From positions 114,501 through 178,500 of the forward strand of contig JAKJHU010000330.1 in the NCBI GenBank assembly GCA_022316685.1: DNA of 64,000 bases, given 5' to 3'. The DNA comes from Progne subis subis (taxonomy: Eukaryota; Chordata; Aves; Passeriformes; Hirundinidae). How positions within the stretch are numbered: the first letter of the stretch is position 1; the number at the start of each line of letters is the position of its first letter. The notes under the pieces are model-generated. The model did no database searches, was not told where the DNA came from, and worked only from the letters and a program-made list of their open reading frames with translations. Shown piece by piece: positions 42,846 through 55,440 of this stretch. A program made the position numbers and the translations under genes.

Positions 42846-44230
42846 ACCACCCTTGCAGCAGTTGCAGGATGAGCCCTGGGCCTCCTCTCCAGAAGGTCCA
42901 GCAGCCCAGGTCCCTCAGCTTCTCCTCACAGCCCCAAAGCCCATCCTGTCAGTCCTGCAGAGCCTCTGCAGCTCCTCCTCCTTGCCCAGAACAGGGAGCC
43001 CCACAGCCAGACACAGCAGTCCAGATGTGCCTCCCTGGTCTGTGGTGCCTCTGGCAAGGGAGCAGCACGAGGCACTGTAGGAGCCTGCAGACAATTCCTG
43101 AAGCATTTGGAGGATGATCCTGCTCCCCAGGAGACCTTCCCATGGTGCTGGGAACTCAGGAACTAAAATGGGGAGTGGGGCCAGAGAGGAAATGGCAACC
43201 AGGGCTGGGCTGTTTGCAGGGGAGGGAAAAGAGGTGGGCAATAGGTAAGAAATTTGAAGCAGGAAGGGGAAAGAAAGCCAAGGTTAAGGAAGGGAAATGC
43301 TGAGGGCAGTTTGGTGGCGGCTGCCAGGCAGCCCTGGCTCTGAGCAACAACATCTGCAGTGGCACAGGAAACTCAGAGCTCATGGGAACAAACTTGCTGG
43401 CTGACTTCAGAGGCCACCACAACCCTGAAGTGGTTTCCCTGCTGTCCCCCAGCCCTTCCTGGCCCCAGGGGCTGATGGCATTTGTGCCCACTCAGGTTCA
43501 TCTCCCCACACCAACACCATGGAGGTGCTCACGCCTGCTCTGGGCAGTGCAAACAGGGGCTCCTGAGCCAGTGCTGCCGTGTCTGTGCCTGCAAGGATGC
43601 GGCACCTGTGTGAGCTGGGGGAGAGGCCAGGGCTGCAGAGGGGGGATGTTGTTGGCAGGTGCATGAGGACGCTCTGGGACGCTGCCCTGGGGTGTCCAGC
43701 GCAGTGGGGATGGATCAGCCCCTGCTCTGCTGCTCCTTCCCATCTCCCCCAGGGACCTTGCAGAGCCCCAGCCATGCTGTTTGCCCCCAGCCTGCCCACG
43801 GCCACCCTGGGGCTGCTCACGGGGCTTTTCTCTGCTGAGCATTGGTCCTGGGCGTGTTCTGGAGAGAGCCCGGGCAAGGAGCCTGGAGCCCCCAGGCCCT
43901 GCCCTGAGGTGTCAGCGCTGCCCCAGCAGTGCCCATGGCCTGTCCCTGCTGCAGCCCCGGCACTGCCACCCCCAGCACTGTGCCCGGCCCCGAGAGCACT
44001 CAGGCCCTACAGCAACACCAGGGCCAGGAGGGCAGCGGGGCAGGGCCATGGGAGCAGCACTGGCAACACCAAGTGCTGCTGCTGCTGGGCACAGCTGCTG
44101 TGCCAGTACTGATCTGCTCCCAGCTCTGCACACAGACATTGCTGCTGCAGCTCCAGAGAAGGGAACAAAAGTCGGATCTCTGCAGAAAACTTGGCTGGGA
44201 GATCTTTGAGTTCATTTAAAGCAACCAAAA
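42846..44230 (-). repeat. Downstream part of duplication unit B (inverted)
   Basis: Inverted relative to 33800-34870 and 53740-55110. Contains no recognisable gene. Confidence 0.8.
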
Positions 44231-44435
44231 TAACAGCCCCTCATTTACACAGTCAGTGACCACAGGGGAGGTGGAGAGAACCAGAATGTGAGATGGCACA
44301 AACTATAAGATTTCTTTGTGGACAAGACTAAAAAAAAAAAAGGAAAACATAGAAAAAGAAGCTCCAAAATGAAGCTAACAGGAAGTATCAAAGATTACTT
44401 TTATTACAAGTATTTAGCAGAATTTGGACAGCCAT
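44231..44435. other. 3' flank of receptor B
   Basis: AT-rich with an A11 run near 44330. TTTTATTACAAG at 44399-44410 gives AATAAAA on the gene strand, a likely polyadenylation signal as in units A and C. Confidence 0.5.
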
Positions 44436-45369
44436 TTAATGCTCCTGAAACCATCCAGTCATCAGCCTCCAGACTGCAGCCTTGAGCTCCTGGTTCCTCA
44501 GGCTGTAGATGAGGGGGTTCAGGGCTGGAGGCACCACTGAGTACAGAACTGACAGGGCCAGATCAAGGGATGGGGAGGAGAGGGAGTGGGGATTAAAATG
44601 AGAAGATGTGCCAGTGCTGATAAACAGGGAGACCACAGCCAGGTGAGGGAGGCAGGTGGAAAAGGCTTTGTGCAGTCCCTGCTCAGAGGGGATCCTCAGC
44701 ACAGCCCTGAAGATCTGCACATAGGAGAAAACAATGAAAACAAAACAACCAAATACCAAACAGGCACTAACTGCAATGAGCCCAAGTTTCCTGAGGTAGG
44801 AGTGTGTGCAGGAGAGCTTTAGGACTGGGGGGATTTCACAGAAGAACTGGCCCAGGGCATTGCCATGGCACAGGGGCAGGGAAAATGTATTGGCTGTGTG
44901 CAGCAGTGAATAGAGAAAGGCACTGGCCCAGGCAGCTGCTGCCATGTGGGCACAAGCTCTGCTGCCCAGGAGGGTCCCGTAGTGCAGGGGTTTGCAGATG
45001 GACACGTAGCGGTCGTAGCTCATGATGGTCAGGAGAGAAAACTCTGCTGACACGAAGAACATACAGGAAAAGAGCTGTGCAGCACATCCTGTATAAAGAG
45101 ATGTTCCTGGTGTCCCAGAAGGAATTGTGCATGGCTTTGGGGACAGTGGTGCAGATGGAGCCCAGGTCGGTGACGGCCAGGTTGAGCAGGAAGAAGAACA
45201 TGGGCGTGTGCAGGAGGTGGCCGCAGGCTACGGCGCTGATGATGAGGCCGTTGGCCAGAAGGGCAGCCAGGGAGATGCCCAGGAAGAGGCAGAAGTGCAG
45301 GAGCTGCAGCTGCCGCGTGTCTGCCAATGCCAGCAGGAGGAAGTGGCTGATGGAGCTGCTGTTGCACAT
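44436..45369 (-). pseudogene. Olfactory receptor pseudogene B (OR14-like)
   Basis: Minus-strand odorant GPCR with one visible lesion. The N-terminal part (45369 to about 45095) is in frame with ATG. An extra base in CTCTTTATACAGG (about 45093-45100), compared with CTCCTACACAGG in the intact paralogue, shifts the frame before TM3. The remainder, 45062-44436, is open to the normal stop with DRYVS, KAFSTCLPH and NPLIYSLRN intact. No other indel seen. If the extra base were a sequencing error the gene would read through. Confidence 0.9.
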
Positions 45370-46837
45370 TTGCTGTGCCTGCCCATGGGGACCTGTTCAT
45401 GGATAAAGGACAGTGACAAGTCAGCAGAGGCTGCTTTGAGCCAAACCTGGGCCATTCCCTGTAGACTGTCCCGCTGTGACCCACCCACCCTTGTTCCTGC
45501 TCTGGGAAAACCTTCACCCAGGTCCCTGCCTGAGCTCCAGCTGTGCTGTCTGAGTGTGCCAGGAGCAGCCAGGCCTGTGCATGGGGGCTCTCCAGGAGCC
45601 ATCCCTGCCCTGCTGCCCTGGGTTTGTGGCCATGTGGCAGAGGGACAATGCTGGATCATCCGGATTTGTCAGTGGAATCACTTCTAATGCAGGCGGGCTC
45701 AGTAGCATCTGCACTTCCCCTTCTAAAGGACATGGGGAGCAGGAAGGAATTTTAGCCATTATTTTCCTGCACACGCATCATTCCTGTTTCTCTGGTGTCA
45801 TAAATCCCCAACATTTCTGCTGCACTGAGATTTTACCACTGAGAGATGTGAGAGGCAAAGGATTCCCTGTGGCTTAGGGAAGGTGAGGGGCTGGATGGGC
45901 TTGTTCCCAACTGCCCTGGGTTTGCACCTTTGGCTGCAATCAGAGCACAATCACACTCCCGTGTCACCCTGGGATAAACCAGACCCTGCCCAGAGCAGAG
46001 GGATCCCTGAATGTCTCAGCTTCTCCAAAGGTCTCTGGGCAAGGGCTCAGCACCCCCTTCTGCCAAGGACACTCACGGCTCCCTTGGCAAACCCAACAGC
46101 ATTTCCTCAGCTCTGGCATCTCTGCACTTCCCCGTGGGACATTCAGGGAACTCCCAGAGGCTGTGGCACAGATTTGCAGCCAGGAGGGCAGCTCAGAGCT
46201 TAGAAGGACACAGCAAGGAGATCCCTGGGTGTGCCCATGATGGGATCTCAGGGAGGGGGCTCAGCTCATTCCCCTTTCCCATGGATGCTTTGCCCACAGC
46301 CCCACAGGTCACAGGCAAGCTTGGACACCCCATTCCCATGGACACAGCTGCCTGGCAGCAATCCCAAGGGCAGTGCCTGACTCAGCTGCTGCAAATGCCA
46401 GAGCCTCCCTGAGAGCTCCAGGTGACAGTGACAAGATCAGGGGAGTGGCATACCCAGCCATAAATTGCAAGAGTTTATTAAGGTTGATTAATTAGTATAT
46501 TTTACAGAAACATCCAATAGGAGATTCAGTTGCCCCAGTTACACAGATGTGGGTAAATCCATTTGAATAGGACCATGGGCTTCTTTGCCCTGCTGGTTTT
46601 ATGACTGATCACACTCTGGTTAAAAACCAAAATGTTCTTCCTGTATGTTCTTTTCCTGATACTATGACTATAGAGTATTTCAGGAATGTATTTAGAAGCA
46701 TATTGTTCTAAAATGTAAGAGGAAGGGTAGGAAACATACTACTGTTAGTTAAGGATTATAATTATCTGGGTATGTAATAGTAGTCAAATGGAGTTAATTA
46801 AGGATTATCGATTTATAAATATATAATAGTAGTTAAC
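45370..46837. other. No gene recognised upstream of receptor B
   Basis: The acceptor-like AACAG is seen near 45400 on the gene strand. The rest has short frames only; 46440-46837 is AT-rich. Confidence 0.45.
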
Positions 46838-47440
46838 TGTTGGAGTCCAGGGCATTCCTTTGGCTGCCCTGGAGGGTCAGGGACCTGGACAGGGTGGGTC
46901 TGGGACCCTGGCCCAGAGCCCAGAGGGAAATTGGCTTTGATCTCAGTCCATGGGAAAGGCTTCCTGCACTGTGGGAAGGATTGCAAGCCACAAGAGTGTG
47001 AAAGATAGTAGTTTAGCTTATCACAGGGTGAGAAAACAGTAGATTTGGGGTTTTAGTATGGAAGTGAATGGGAGCAAGATGGAGGATTTGGGGCGTTGTC
47101 TCCTGCTTCTTCTTTCTTCTTCCCTCACTCCATTTTCTGCAGTGATGGTGGCACAAAGTAGTTTCAAGAGATTGGGTCAAAGTAGGGATGACCTGTTTAG
47201 TATAAGTGATAGGTATTGGCAAATAATGATAAATAAAGAACACGTAGCAATTAGTATAAAAGATAACGACAGCCCAGTCCAGGAGGAGTCGAGGAGTCAC
47301 CAGATGCCCAGGCAGCTGCACAGACCTTTGTTGGGCACTGAGAAAATTGTAAGATAAGAAACAATAAACGAAGCATGCAACCTTGAAAAATCAGAACCTG
47401 AAGACTCAGTCTCTTTTTTGCATCTGGCTCAGAGCTTTGC
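46838..47440 (+). mobile_element. Solo LTR, passerine ERV type
   Basis: Starts TGTTGGAGTCC. TATA-like GTATAAAAGAT is near 47255 and CAATAAACGAAG near 47363, about 105 bases apart. It then ends in a T-rich U5. The layout matches common passerine ERV LTRs. No internal ERV sequence adjoins. Confidence 0.65.
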
Positions 47441-47459
47441 AGAAGGCAAAAAGACTAAA

Positions 47460-47938
47460 ACCATCTGAATCTCAGAACAAAAACCGAGAGGTAGATGCCA
47501 CAGGAAACTGTGATCCAGTGAGAGACCTGAACAGAGAGAGAGGGCTCTCGCTCCCAGAGATAAAGAGGGCCTTTGCTTCCAAACTAGAGCAGCCTATCCT
47601 TGAAAGACTGCAGCCCACTCACAAGTGTCCCATGCCACAACAGTATTGGGAAGACTCTTTTGCCTGTGCGAGGGACTCATGACACAACAGAAGAAAATCT
47701 CCTCTCCCTGAGCAGAGAAAGATCTTGGGTAATGAACTGAACACAAACCCCCACTCTCTGTCTCCCTGTGCTATTGGTGGGAAAGAGGGAGGGGCTGGGG
47801 GGCAAAAAAGTTGTTTTAAAGTCTCATTTTACTTCTCATTATCTTCCTTTGACTAATAAATTTACTTTATAACTTTAAATTTGAACCTCTTTTTCCTTTA
47901 GAGTGTTTTTCTCCCAGTCCTCATCTCAACCCATGAGT
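47460..47938 (+). mobile_element. 3' part of an ERVL-type LTR
   Basis: Contains TAATAAATTTACTTTA near 47855 and ends AACCCATGA at 47938, the inverse of the TGTCATGGGTT start at 36431. It resembles 37680-37960. Probably truncated by the LTR at 46838. Confidence 0.5.
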
Positions 47939-47939
47939 C

Positions 47940-48440
47940 CAAACCACAACAGAGGCTGTGTGAATCAAGGGGCTCTGCAGGGCCTTGTGGAACCAAGGAG
48001 CAGCTGTGACACTGCAGGGCCTCATGGAAGCAGTGAGAGCATTCTGACTCTGTGAGTCCCCACGGAACCAAAGGGTCATTGTGACACCACAGAACCAAGG
48101 CAACCACTGTGACACTGCCAGGTCTCATGGAAACAAGGGGTCATTGTGACACCAAGGGTCCCCATGGAAGCAAGGGGCCAGTGTGACACAGCCAGGCCTT
48201 GTGGAACCAAGGGGCCATTGTGATCCTGGGGAGCCCAATGGAGCCAAGGGAACACTGTGACACTGCAGGAACTTACGGAGTCATGGAAATCATTGTGACA
48301 CTCTGAGACCTCAAGTAACCTAAGGGCCATTGGGTTTATTTTTCATCCCCATGGAAACAAGCAAACCATTTTGACATTGCAAGGCCTCATGGAACCAAGG
48401 GACAATTTTGATGCTGCAGGGCGCCATGGATCCAAGGGAA
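47940..48440 (+). repeat. CATGGAACCAAGG minisatellite, locus 3
   Basis: About ten irregular units with the same core as locus 2, for example GGCCATTGTGAC and CACTGCAGGGCC. Confidence 0.85.
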
Positions 48441-48539
48441 CATGGAACAGGTCTGGCTGGCTTGGCCTCCTGGGGGCTGCCTGACTGGTCCAGCTGGCCT
48501 TGGCATGTTGAGGGTCACTTCTCATCTGCCCCTGAAACC

Positions 48540-49350
48540 CTGGACTTGTGTGCTTTCCTTCCTGAAGAAAAGAACTGTCCTTCTCCTCCAGGTGCCCATG
48601 GCCAGGACTGAGATTCTACCTCCAAATTTGATTATATCCAAGGATTGTTCCCAGATGAAACCTGCCAGAACAGACAGCTCTGGATGGCCTTGGCCTCTTT
48701 GGGGCCACCTATTGCCTGCCTTCAAAACACTGCAGAGGCCTGCTTTTCTTGCCATGGAAAACACATCTTTCAAATCCAGGTGTGCATGGCCAAAATTGGG
48801 AATCCACCTCTGAAATTCCATATATCAAATGAAAGCTTCCAGATAAAAAGCTGCCAGGAATGGCCAGGTTCCCTTGGCTTCTTGAGAGCCAGCTGTCATC
48901 TGCCTTTGAAACACTAGGGGTTCTTCCTATGGAAAAGAACTGTGCTTGTCCAGCCACCCATGGACAAAACTGGGATTTGGCCTCCCAAATTCTCTTTTAA
49001 CCAAGGACTGCTACCAGACAGAAGCAGACAAGACAAACAGATCTTGCTGGCATTAGCCTCAGCCTCTCTGGGGCCACCAATAATCAGCCACTGAAACACC
49101 GGGGCTCTGCCCTTTCCTTCCTGTGGAGGAGAATTGTCACTCTGGTACAGGCACTCATGGCTCAAATGGAAATCCACCTCCAAACTCTCCATATATCCAA
49201 AGGCTGCTCTCAGAAAAAAGCTGCAAGGCCTTGGCCTCTGGTGAGTGCCTCTCATCTGCCTTCAAAACAATGAGTTTCTGTGGTTTCCTTCCTATAGAAA
49301 GGAACCATCCTTCTTTTCCAGGTACCCATGGCCTCAAGCCCTTGACCACT
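48540..49350 (+). repeat. About 180-190 bp tandem repeat, five units
   Basis: The landmark CTTCCT..AAAAGAACTGTCCTT...CAGGTGCCCATGGCC recurs at about 48551, 48746, 48925, 49118 and 49285 (steps 195, 179, 193, 167). Units are diverged. A lone unit lies at 38049-38125. Confidence 0.85.
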
Positions 49351-52300
49351 GTATAGAGACAAAAGAGCTCTGTGCTCAGTGGAGTGCAGACTGAGGACAG
49401 GGGACAAGAGCCCTGGGAGTGCTTGAAGGGTGATTTCAGAGATGGGGGATCATTTTGACATGGCAGAAAAGAGAGAGAGAAAGAAAAAAATGATGCAGAG
49501 GGCAGCTGGAGAAGTCCAGACTGGACACCAGGAGAAAGGAATTTCCCTCCCAGGGCAGGGCTGTGGTACAACACATCTCCCAGAAGGAGTCTGGAGCAGC
49601 CCAAGGCTCTGTGTGCCCAGGCAGAGGCAGGCAGGACGCAGAGCTGTCAGCAAAGGAAGGGGCCAGCGAGGTGGGGCAGCCAGGGGATGACGACATCCTT
49701 CAGGGACAGAGGCACAGGGCATGGACACCGTAGGACAGCATGGGCTGGAGAGGGCACAGGGATGGGCAGCAGCTGAAAGGCCCTGACAGAGCCAACTCCT
49801 GCAGCACTTTGGCCATGGCTGCTGGCCCTGGCACTGAGGCCAGGAGGGGACAAGTGACCCTTGCAGCCCTGGGGCCTCATTGCCTCCTTGTCCCTGCTCA
49901 GCAGCCTGGCAGGGGCCGCCCCATGGTGCTGTCCTTGGCATTGCACATCCCCACATCCCAGTGTCCCAGGAAGAGCCCTGAGCAATGAGGGAGGGACAGG
50001 ATCTGCCTTGGCAGGGGCTGGGGCTCAGGCCTTGGCCCTTTGCATTCCTGAAACACATCCAGGTTTGCTCAACACCCAAAGACACCTTTTCCTTGTTTGT
50101 CCTCACCAGTCCACAGTGCTTGCAGTGTTCTGCTTAACTAGAACCTGGGGACACTTTCTTATGAGTTGTGTCCCTCACTGGGACCCATTAAAAGTTGAAG
50201 AAACTTTGGACTTTGAATCTGACTTTGAGTTCTTGAGAAGTTTTTTGAGCACACTCTCAGGGACTGAGTCTGATGTAATCAGCATCAATGTCCCAAGAGG
50301 GTAATTAAAAGCTTTGTGCTTTATCTGTGCTGCTGAGCTGGGCTGGCCTCCTGGCACAGAGGAAGCTCCTGGCAACCAAGAAGAGCTTGAAAAAGACACT
50401 TCTGAGGAGCAGCTCCTTTCCCAGCCCAGCAGGGCTGAGGGCACTGCCTGCAGGTACCTGAGAGCAGTGAAGCAGACACAGGCTTAAAGCAGCTGGGAGG
50501 ACAATTCTGAGATTACTCATGGAGAAATCTTCACAGCTTTTGACACAGTCAGTCCCTGGCTGCAGGTATCTCCTAAAGCTGACCTTTGACAGGACTGAGA
50601 TGACTGTAAGGATGGCTCTGCTGCTATTCCTGGTTTGGGGGAGGATGTGCTCCAGAGCGGGGCTGCCCTGGGCTCCATCAGAGGGACAGGGCAGGAGGGC
50701 TCCTGCTGCCAGGGACAGCTGCAGGGGCTGAAGCTGGGGCTGCAGCAAGGGGTGCCAGGGCTGTCGTGCAGAGCAGCTCCTGCAGCCCTGAGGGCTCTTG
50801 GCCAGGCCAGGGGATGTGCCACCTGCCAGGGGCAGCTCTCAGCCTGCCTGGGAGCTCCCCATGGATGGTGGAGAGGAGCTGTGGGCTCAAGGAGTGACTC
50901 CTGCCAGGGCAGGTCCTGCTGCTGTGGAGAGGGTGCTGTGTGGGCCAGGGCTGCTCACAGCTCCAGCTCATGCCCAGGTCATTCCCAAGAGGACTTTTCA
51001 TGAGCTCATTCAGGGCAGGGGTTTCTTGCTTGAGTCTCTGCTTACCTGAATCTGTGCTCCCGCTTCTCCCTGGCTCAGCTTAGTGGCAATGGAAACGCAG
51101 CTGTGCAAGGCAGAGAAAGGGCTGAGGCTCTTAAACCATCCCACTGGGTTTTCCTGGGATCCTCAGCAAGTGTCTCCAGCTCCCCAGCCTCCAGATCCAT
51201 GCAGCATCCCCTTTCCATGGTGCCCAGGCCTGGGGGAGCTGTTCTTTAATCCCTGCAGCCCCGAGCAGCTGCAGGGCAGAGCTGGCCCAGGGGCTGGGCT
51301 GGGCTCTGGCAGCACTGGCATGGAAGGAGCCCGGGGCCACAGGAACAGCTCGGGCTGGGACAGCTTCAGCAGCAGAGCCGTGGGCAGGGAGGGAGGGAGG
51401 CAGCGCTGAGGGAAGCTCTGCTGCAGGGGAGATGTGGCACCTGCCGGCCCTGCCCTGCAGGGCACACACTGCCCTGAGCAGCACAGCTCTTGTGTCCCCT
51501 CGCAGCCAGCACAGCCCTCAGCCCAGGGGCTCGAGGCCCTCAGTCCCCTCCTGGACTGGCAGAGCAGCCCCAGAGATGAAGGACATCTCTCCTGCCATGT
51601 GCCCATTCCTGCTGAGCAGGGCCTGAGGGCCACTGTCCTGCACTGCTGCTGCCTGGCAGGGGCTGTGCAGGGCTGGGCAGGGAAAGGCTTTTCCTCAGAG
51701 CACAGGTCTCTCTCCTTGCCTTTCCCAGGTGATCCTGGCATTGCTGATGGGCTCTCTGGGAATGGCAGCTCCAGCTGCAGGCTCAGGCCCAGCCCTTGGG
51801 CTCCTCCTGTGCAGGCTGAGCACAGCAATGGGGTGTTCCAGCTCCCTCTGCCCTGGGGAGCTCTGGGCAGGGCAGGCTGGAGGCTGGGACTGAGCTGACT
51901 CTCCTCCAGCAGTGCCATGGACAGGACCCTGGGTGTGTCCTGGGGATGCCATCCAAGCTGTGAGCTGCCCCCAGGGGACACTGGGGGACAGGAGTGTCCT
52001 TGGCCAGGAGTGGGGCCGGGACTCTGAGAAAGGCTGAGCCAGTTTACTCTGCTGTGGCTCCCTCTGCTCTCAGCTGTGTCAGGCTGATTTTCAGGGGAAC
52101 ACAGGGACTGCCCTCGATCTCAGGGCAGCTGAGGACAGATGGAGTGACAGAGCAGCTCCCCTCACTCTTCACTGAGTTACAGACATTGCCCTTGCCTTGC
52201 ACAGTTCTCTCTGATCTCCCTGGGCACAGCAGGAAACCCTCTCCAAGTGCCTTTGGCCATCACCGTTCCTTAGCCCTGGCACAGGAGATGCTGCCAAGCT

Positions 52301-52624
52301 CCTCTGCCTCAGGAGCAGCTTGGGCTGATGAAGTCCAACCCCAGGACTGGCCCCTGTCCCTGTTCCCATGACCCCAGTGCTGCAGAGCAGAGCTGACCCC
52401 TCGGTGTCCATGGGCAGAGCCCCTGCTCGTCACAGCAACGGGGCCAGATCCCAGCAGAGCTCCAGGTATGGGGCTGAAGGAAGGGCTCTGAGAAAAGGAA
52501 AATTGGGTGGCACAGAGCAGCAGGGGCAGGGCTGGGAGAAAGGGTTTGGAAATTGCTCCGCAAAATCTCCCCTGACTTGTCACTCTCTGTTCCTTGAACA
52601 GGACTCCATGGCCAGAGTGAAGAA
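49351..52624 (+). repeat. Upstream part of duplication unit C
   Basis: Blocks match 30600-32060. GC-rich frames on both strands, no motif. TTCCTTGAACAG at about 52590-52601 is an acceptor-like site preceding the coding exon. Confidence 0.6.
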
Positions 52625-53557
52625 ATGTCCAATACCAGCTCCATCAGCCACTTCCTCCTGCTGGCACTGGCAGACACGTGGCAGCTGCAGCTCCTGCACT
52701 TCTGCCTCTTCCTGGGCATCTCCCTGGCTGCCCTCCTGGCCAACGGCCTCATCATCAGTGCCGTAGCCTGCGGCCACCTCCTGCACACGCCCATGTTCTT
52801 CTTCCTGCTCAACCTGGCCCTCACCGACCTGGGCTCCATCCTCACCACTGTCCCCAAAGCCATGCACAATTCCCTCTGGGACACCAGGAACATCTCCTAC
52901 ACAGGATGTGCTGCACAGGTCTTTTTCTTTCTGTTCTTCATTTCAGCAGAGTATTTCCTCCTGACCATCATGTGCTACGACCGCTACGTGTCCATCTGCA
53001 AACCCCTGCACTACGGGACCCTCCTGGGCAGCAGAGCTTGTGCCCACATGGCAGCAGCTGCCTGGGCCAGTGCCTTTCTCAATGCTCTCATGCACACGGC
53101 CAATACATTTTCCCTGCCCCTGTGCCATGGCAATGCCTTGGGCCAGTTCTTCTGTGAAATCCCACACATCCTCAAGCTCTCCTGCTCCAAATCCTACCTC
53201 AGGGAACTTGGGCTTCTTGCTGTTAGTGTCTGTTTAGCATTTGGTTGTTTTGTGTTCACTGTTTTCTCCTATGTGAAGATCTTCAGGGCTGTGCTGAGGA
53301 TCCCCTCTGAGCAGGGACAGCACAAAGCCTTTTCCACCTGCCTCCCTCACATGGCCGTGGTATCTCTGTTTATCAGCACTGGCTTTTTGGCCTACCTGAA
53401 GCCCCGCTCCATCTCCTCCCCATCCCTGGATCTGGCTCTGTCAGTTCTGTACTCAGTGGTGCCTCCAGCCCTGAACCCCCTCATCTACAGCCTGAGGAAC
53501 CAGGAGCTCAAGGCTGCAGTCTGGAGGCTGATGACTGGATGGTTTCAGGAACATTAA
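52625..53557 (+). CDS. Olfactory receptor, intact (OR14-like, avian gamma-c type)
   Basis: Single-exon class A GPCR of 310 codons, the usual length, with no stop or shift. It would act in the ciliary membrane of olfactory neurons and signal through G-olf. Asn3-Thr-Ser is a glycosylation site. Seven hydrophobic segments are visible. Family motifs: PMFFFLLNLALTDL (TM2), CYDRYVSICKPLHY with Asp119-Arg-Tyr (end of TM3), KAFSTCLPH (TM6 start) and Asn284-PLIYSLRN (TM7). The ATG at 52625 follows a short 5' part after a splice-acceptor-like site, and aligns with the starts of pseudogenes A and B. AATAAAA follows at about 53587. The gene group is inferred from motifs. Ligand unknown. Confidence 0.93.
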   Translation: MSNTSSISHFLLLALADTWQLQLLHFCLFLGISLAALLANGLIISAVACGHLLHTPMFFFLLNLALTDLGSILTTVPKAMHNSLWDTRNISYTGCAAQVFFFLFFISAEYFLLTIMCYDRYVSICKPLHYGTLLGSRACAHMAAAAWASAFLNALMHTANTFSLPLCHGNALGQFFCEIPHILKLSCSKSYLRELGLLAVSVCLAFGCFVFTVFSYVKIFRAVLRIPSEQGQHKAFSTCLPHMAVVSLFISTGFLAYLKPRSISSPSLDLALSVLYSVVPPALNPLIYSLRNQELKAAVWRLMTGWFQEH

Positions 53558-55114
53558 ACTGCTGGCCAATTTCTGCAAATCACTTGTAATAAAAGTCATA
53601 TTTGATACTTCTTGTTGGTTTAATTTTTGAGGATTTTTTTTTTTTTTTTTTCGTACTGTACACAAATAAATCTTATTGTTTGTGCCATTTCTCATTCTGT
53701 TTTTCTCCACTTTCTTTGTGGCCACAGACTGTGTCAACAATGGGCTGCACTCTTAGTGGCTTTAAAGGAACTAAAGGATCTCCCAGCCAAGTTTTCTGCA
53801 GAGATACCACTTTTGTTCCCTTCTCTGCAGCTGCAGCAGCAATGTCTGTGTGCAGAGCTGGGGCAGATCAGTGCTGGCACAGCAGCTGTGCCCAGGAGCA
53901 GCAGCACTTGGTGTTGCCAGTGCTGCTCCCATGGCCCTGCCCCGCTGCCCTCCTGGCCCTGCTGTTGCTGTAGGGCCTGAGTGCTCTCGGGGCCGGGCAC
54001 AGTGCTGGGGGTGGCAGTGCCGGGGCTGCAGCAGGGACAGGCCATGGGCACTGCTGGGGCAGCGCTGACGCCTCAGGGCAGGGCCTGGGGGCTCCAGGCT
54101 CCTTGCCCAGGCTCTCTCCAGAACACGCCCAGGCCAATGCTCAGCAGAGAAAAGCCCCGTGAGCAGCCCCAGGGTGGCCGTGGGCAGGCTGGGGGCAAAC
54201 AGCATGGCTGGGGCTCTGCAAGGTCCCTGGGGGAGACAGGAAGGAGCAGCAGAGCAGGGGCTGATCCATCCCCACTGCGCTGGACACCCCAGGGCAGCGT
54301 CCCAGAGCATCCTCATGCACCTGCCAACAACATCCCCCCTCTGCAGCCCTGGCCTCTCCCCCAGCTCACACAGGTGCCGCATCCTTGCAGGCACAGACAC
54401 GGCAGCACTAGCTCAGGAGCCCCTGTTTGCACTGCCCAGAGCAGGCGTGAGCACCCCCATGGTGTTGGTGTGGGGAGATGAACCTGAGGGAGCACAAATG
54501 CCATCAGCCCCTGGGGCCAGGCAGGGCTGGGGGACAGCAGGGAAACCACTCAGGTTTGTGGTGGCCTCTGAAGTCATCCAGAAAGTTTGTTCCCATGAGC
54601 TGTGAGTTTCCTGTGCCACTGTAGATGTTGTTGCTCAGAACCAGGGCTGCCTGGCAGCCAGTCCCAAACTGCCCTCAACATTTCCTTTGCTTAACCTGGG
54701 CTTTCTTTCCCCTTCCTGCTACAAATTTCTTCCTTTTGCCCACCCCTGTTCACTTCCCTGTAAACAGCCCCTCCCTGCTTGCCTGATCTTCCATGGCCCC
54801 ACTCCCCTTTTCAGTTCCCAAGTTGGCACCATGGGAACATCCCTTGGGGAGCAGGATCATCGTCCAAGTGCTTCAGGAATTGTCTGCAGGCTCCTGCAGT
54901 GCCTCGTGCTGCTCCCTTGCCAGAGGCACCACAGGCTAGGGGGGCACATCTGGGCTGCTGTGTCTGGCTCTGGGGCTCCCTGTTCTGGGCACGGAGGAGG
55001 AGCTGCAGAGGCTCTGCAGGACTGACAGGATGGGCTTTGGGGCTGTGAGGAGAAGCTGAGGCACCTGGGCTGCTGGACCTTCTGAAGAGGAGGCCGAGGG
55101 CTCATCCTGCGACT
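53558..55114 (+). repeat. Downstream part of duplication unit C
   Basis: 53740-55110 matches 44200-42860 inverted; 54090-55000 matches unit A. A T18 run lies near 53633. No gene. Confidence 0.75.
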
Positions 55115-55440
55115 GCTGCAAGGGTGGTTTCAGAGAATGACAGAATCAGCCAGGTTGGAAAAGATCTTGGACATCATCAAGTCCGACCTGTGCCCTGACA
55201 CTGCCTTGTCTCCCCTGAGCCTCCTCTTCTCCAGGATGAACAACCCCAGCTCCCTCAGCCCCTCCTCACAGGACTTGTGTTCCAGACTCCTTACCACCCT
55301 TGTTGTTCTTCTCAGGACACGCTCCAGCCCCTCCATGACTTTTTAAATTCGGGAGCCCAGAACTGGACACTGCCCAAGCAGTGCCAAGCACAGGGGAAGA
55401 ATCACTGCCCTGCTCCTGCTGGCCACATTGTTCCTGGTCC
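55115..55440 (-). mobile_element. CR1 LINE 3' end
   Basis: As in unit A: the inverse strand gives [14 protein letters not shown] and [10 protein letters not shown], the CR1 ORF2 C-terminal pattern. 5'-truncated. Confidence 0.8.
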
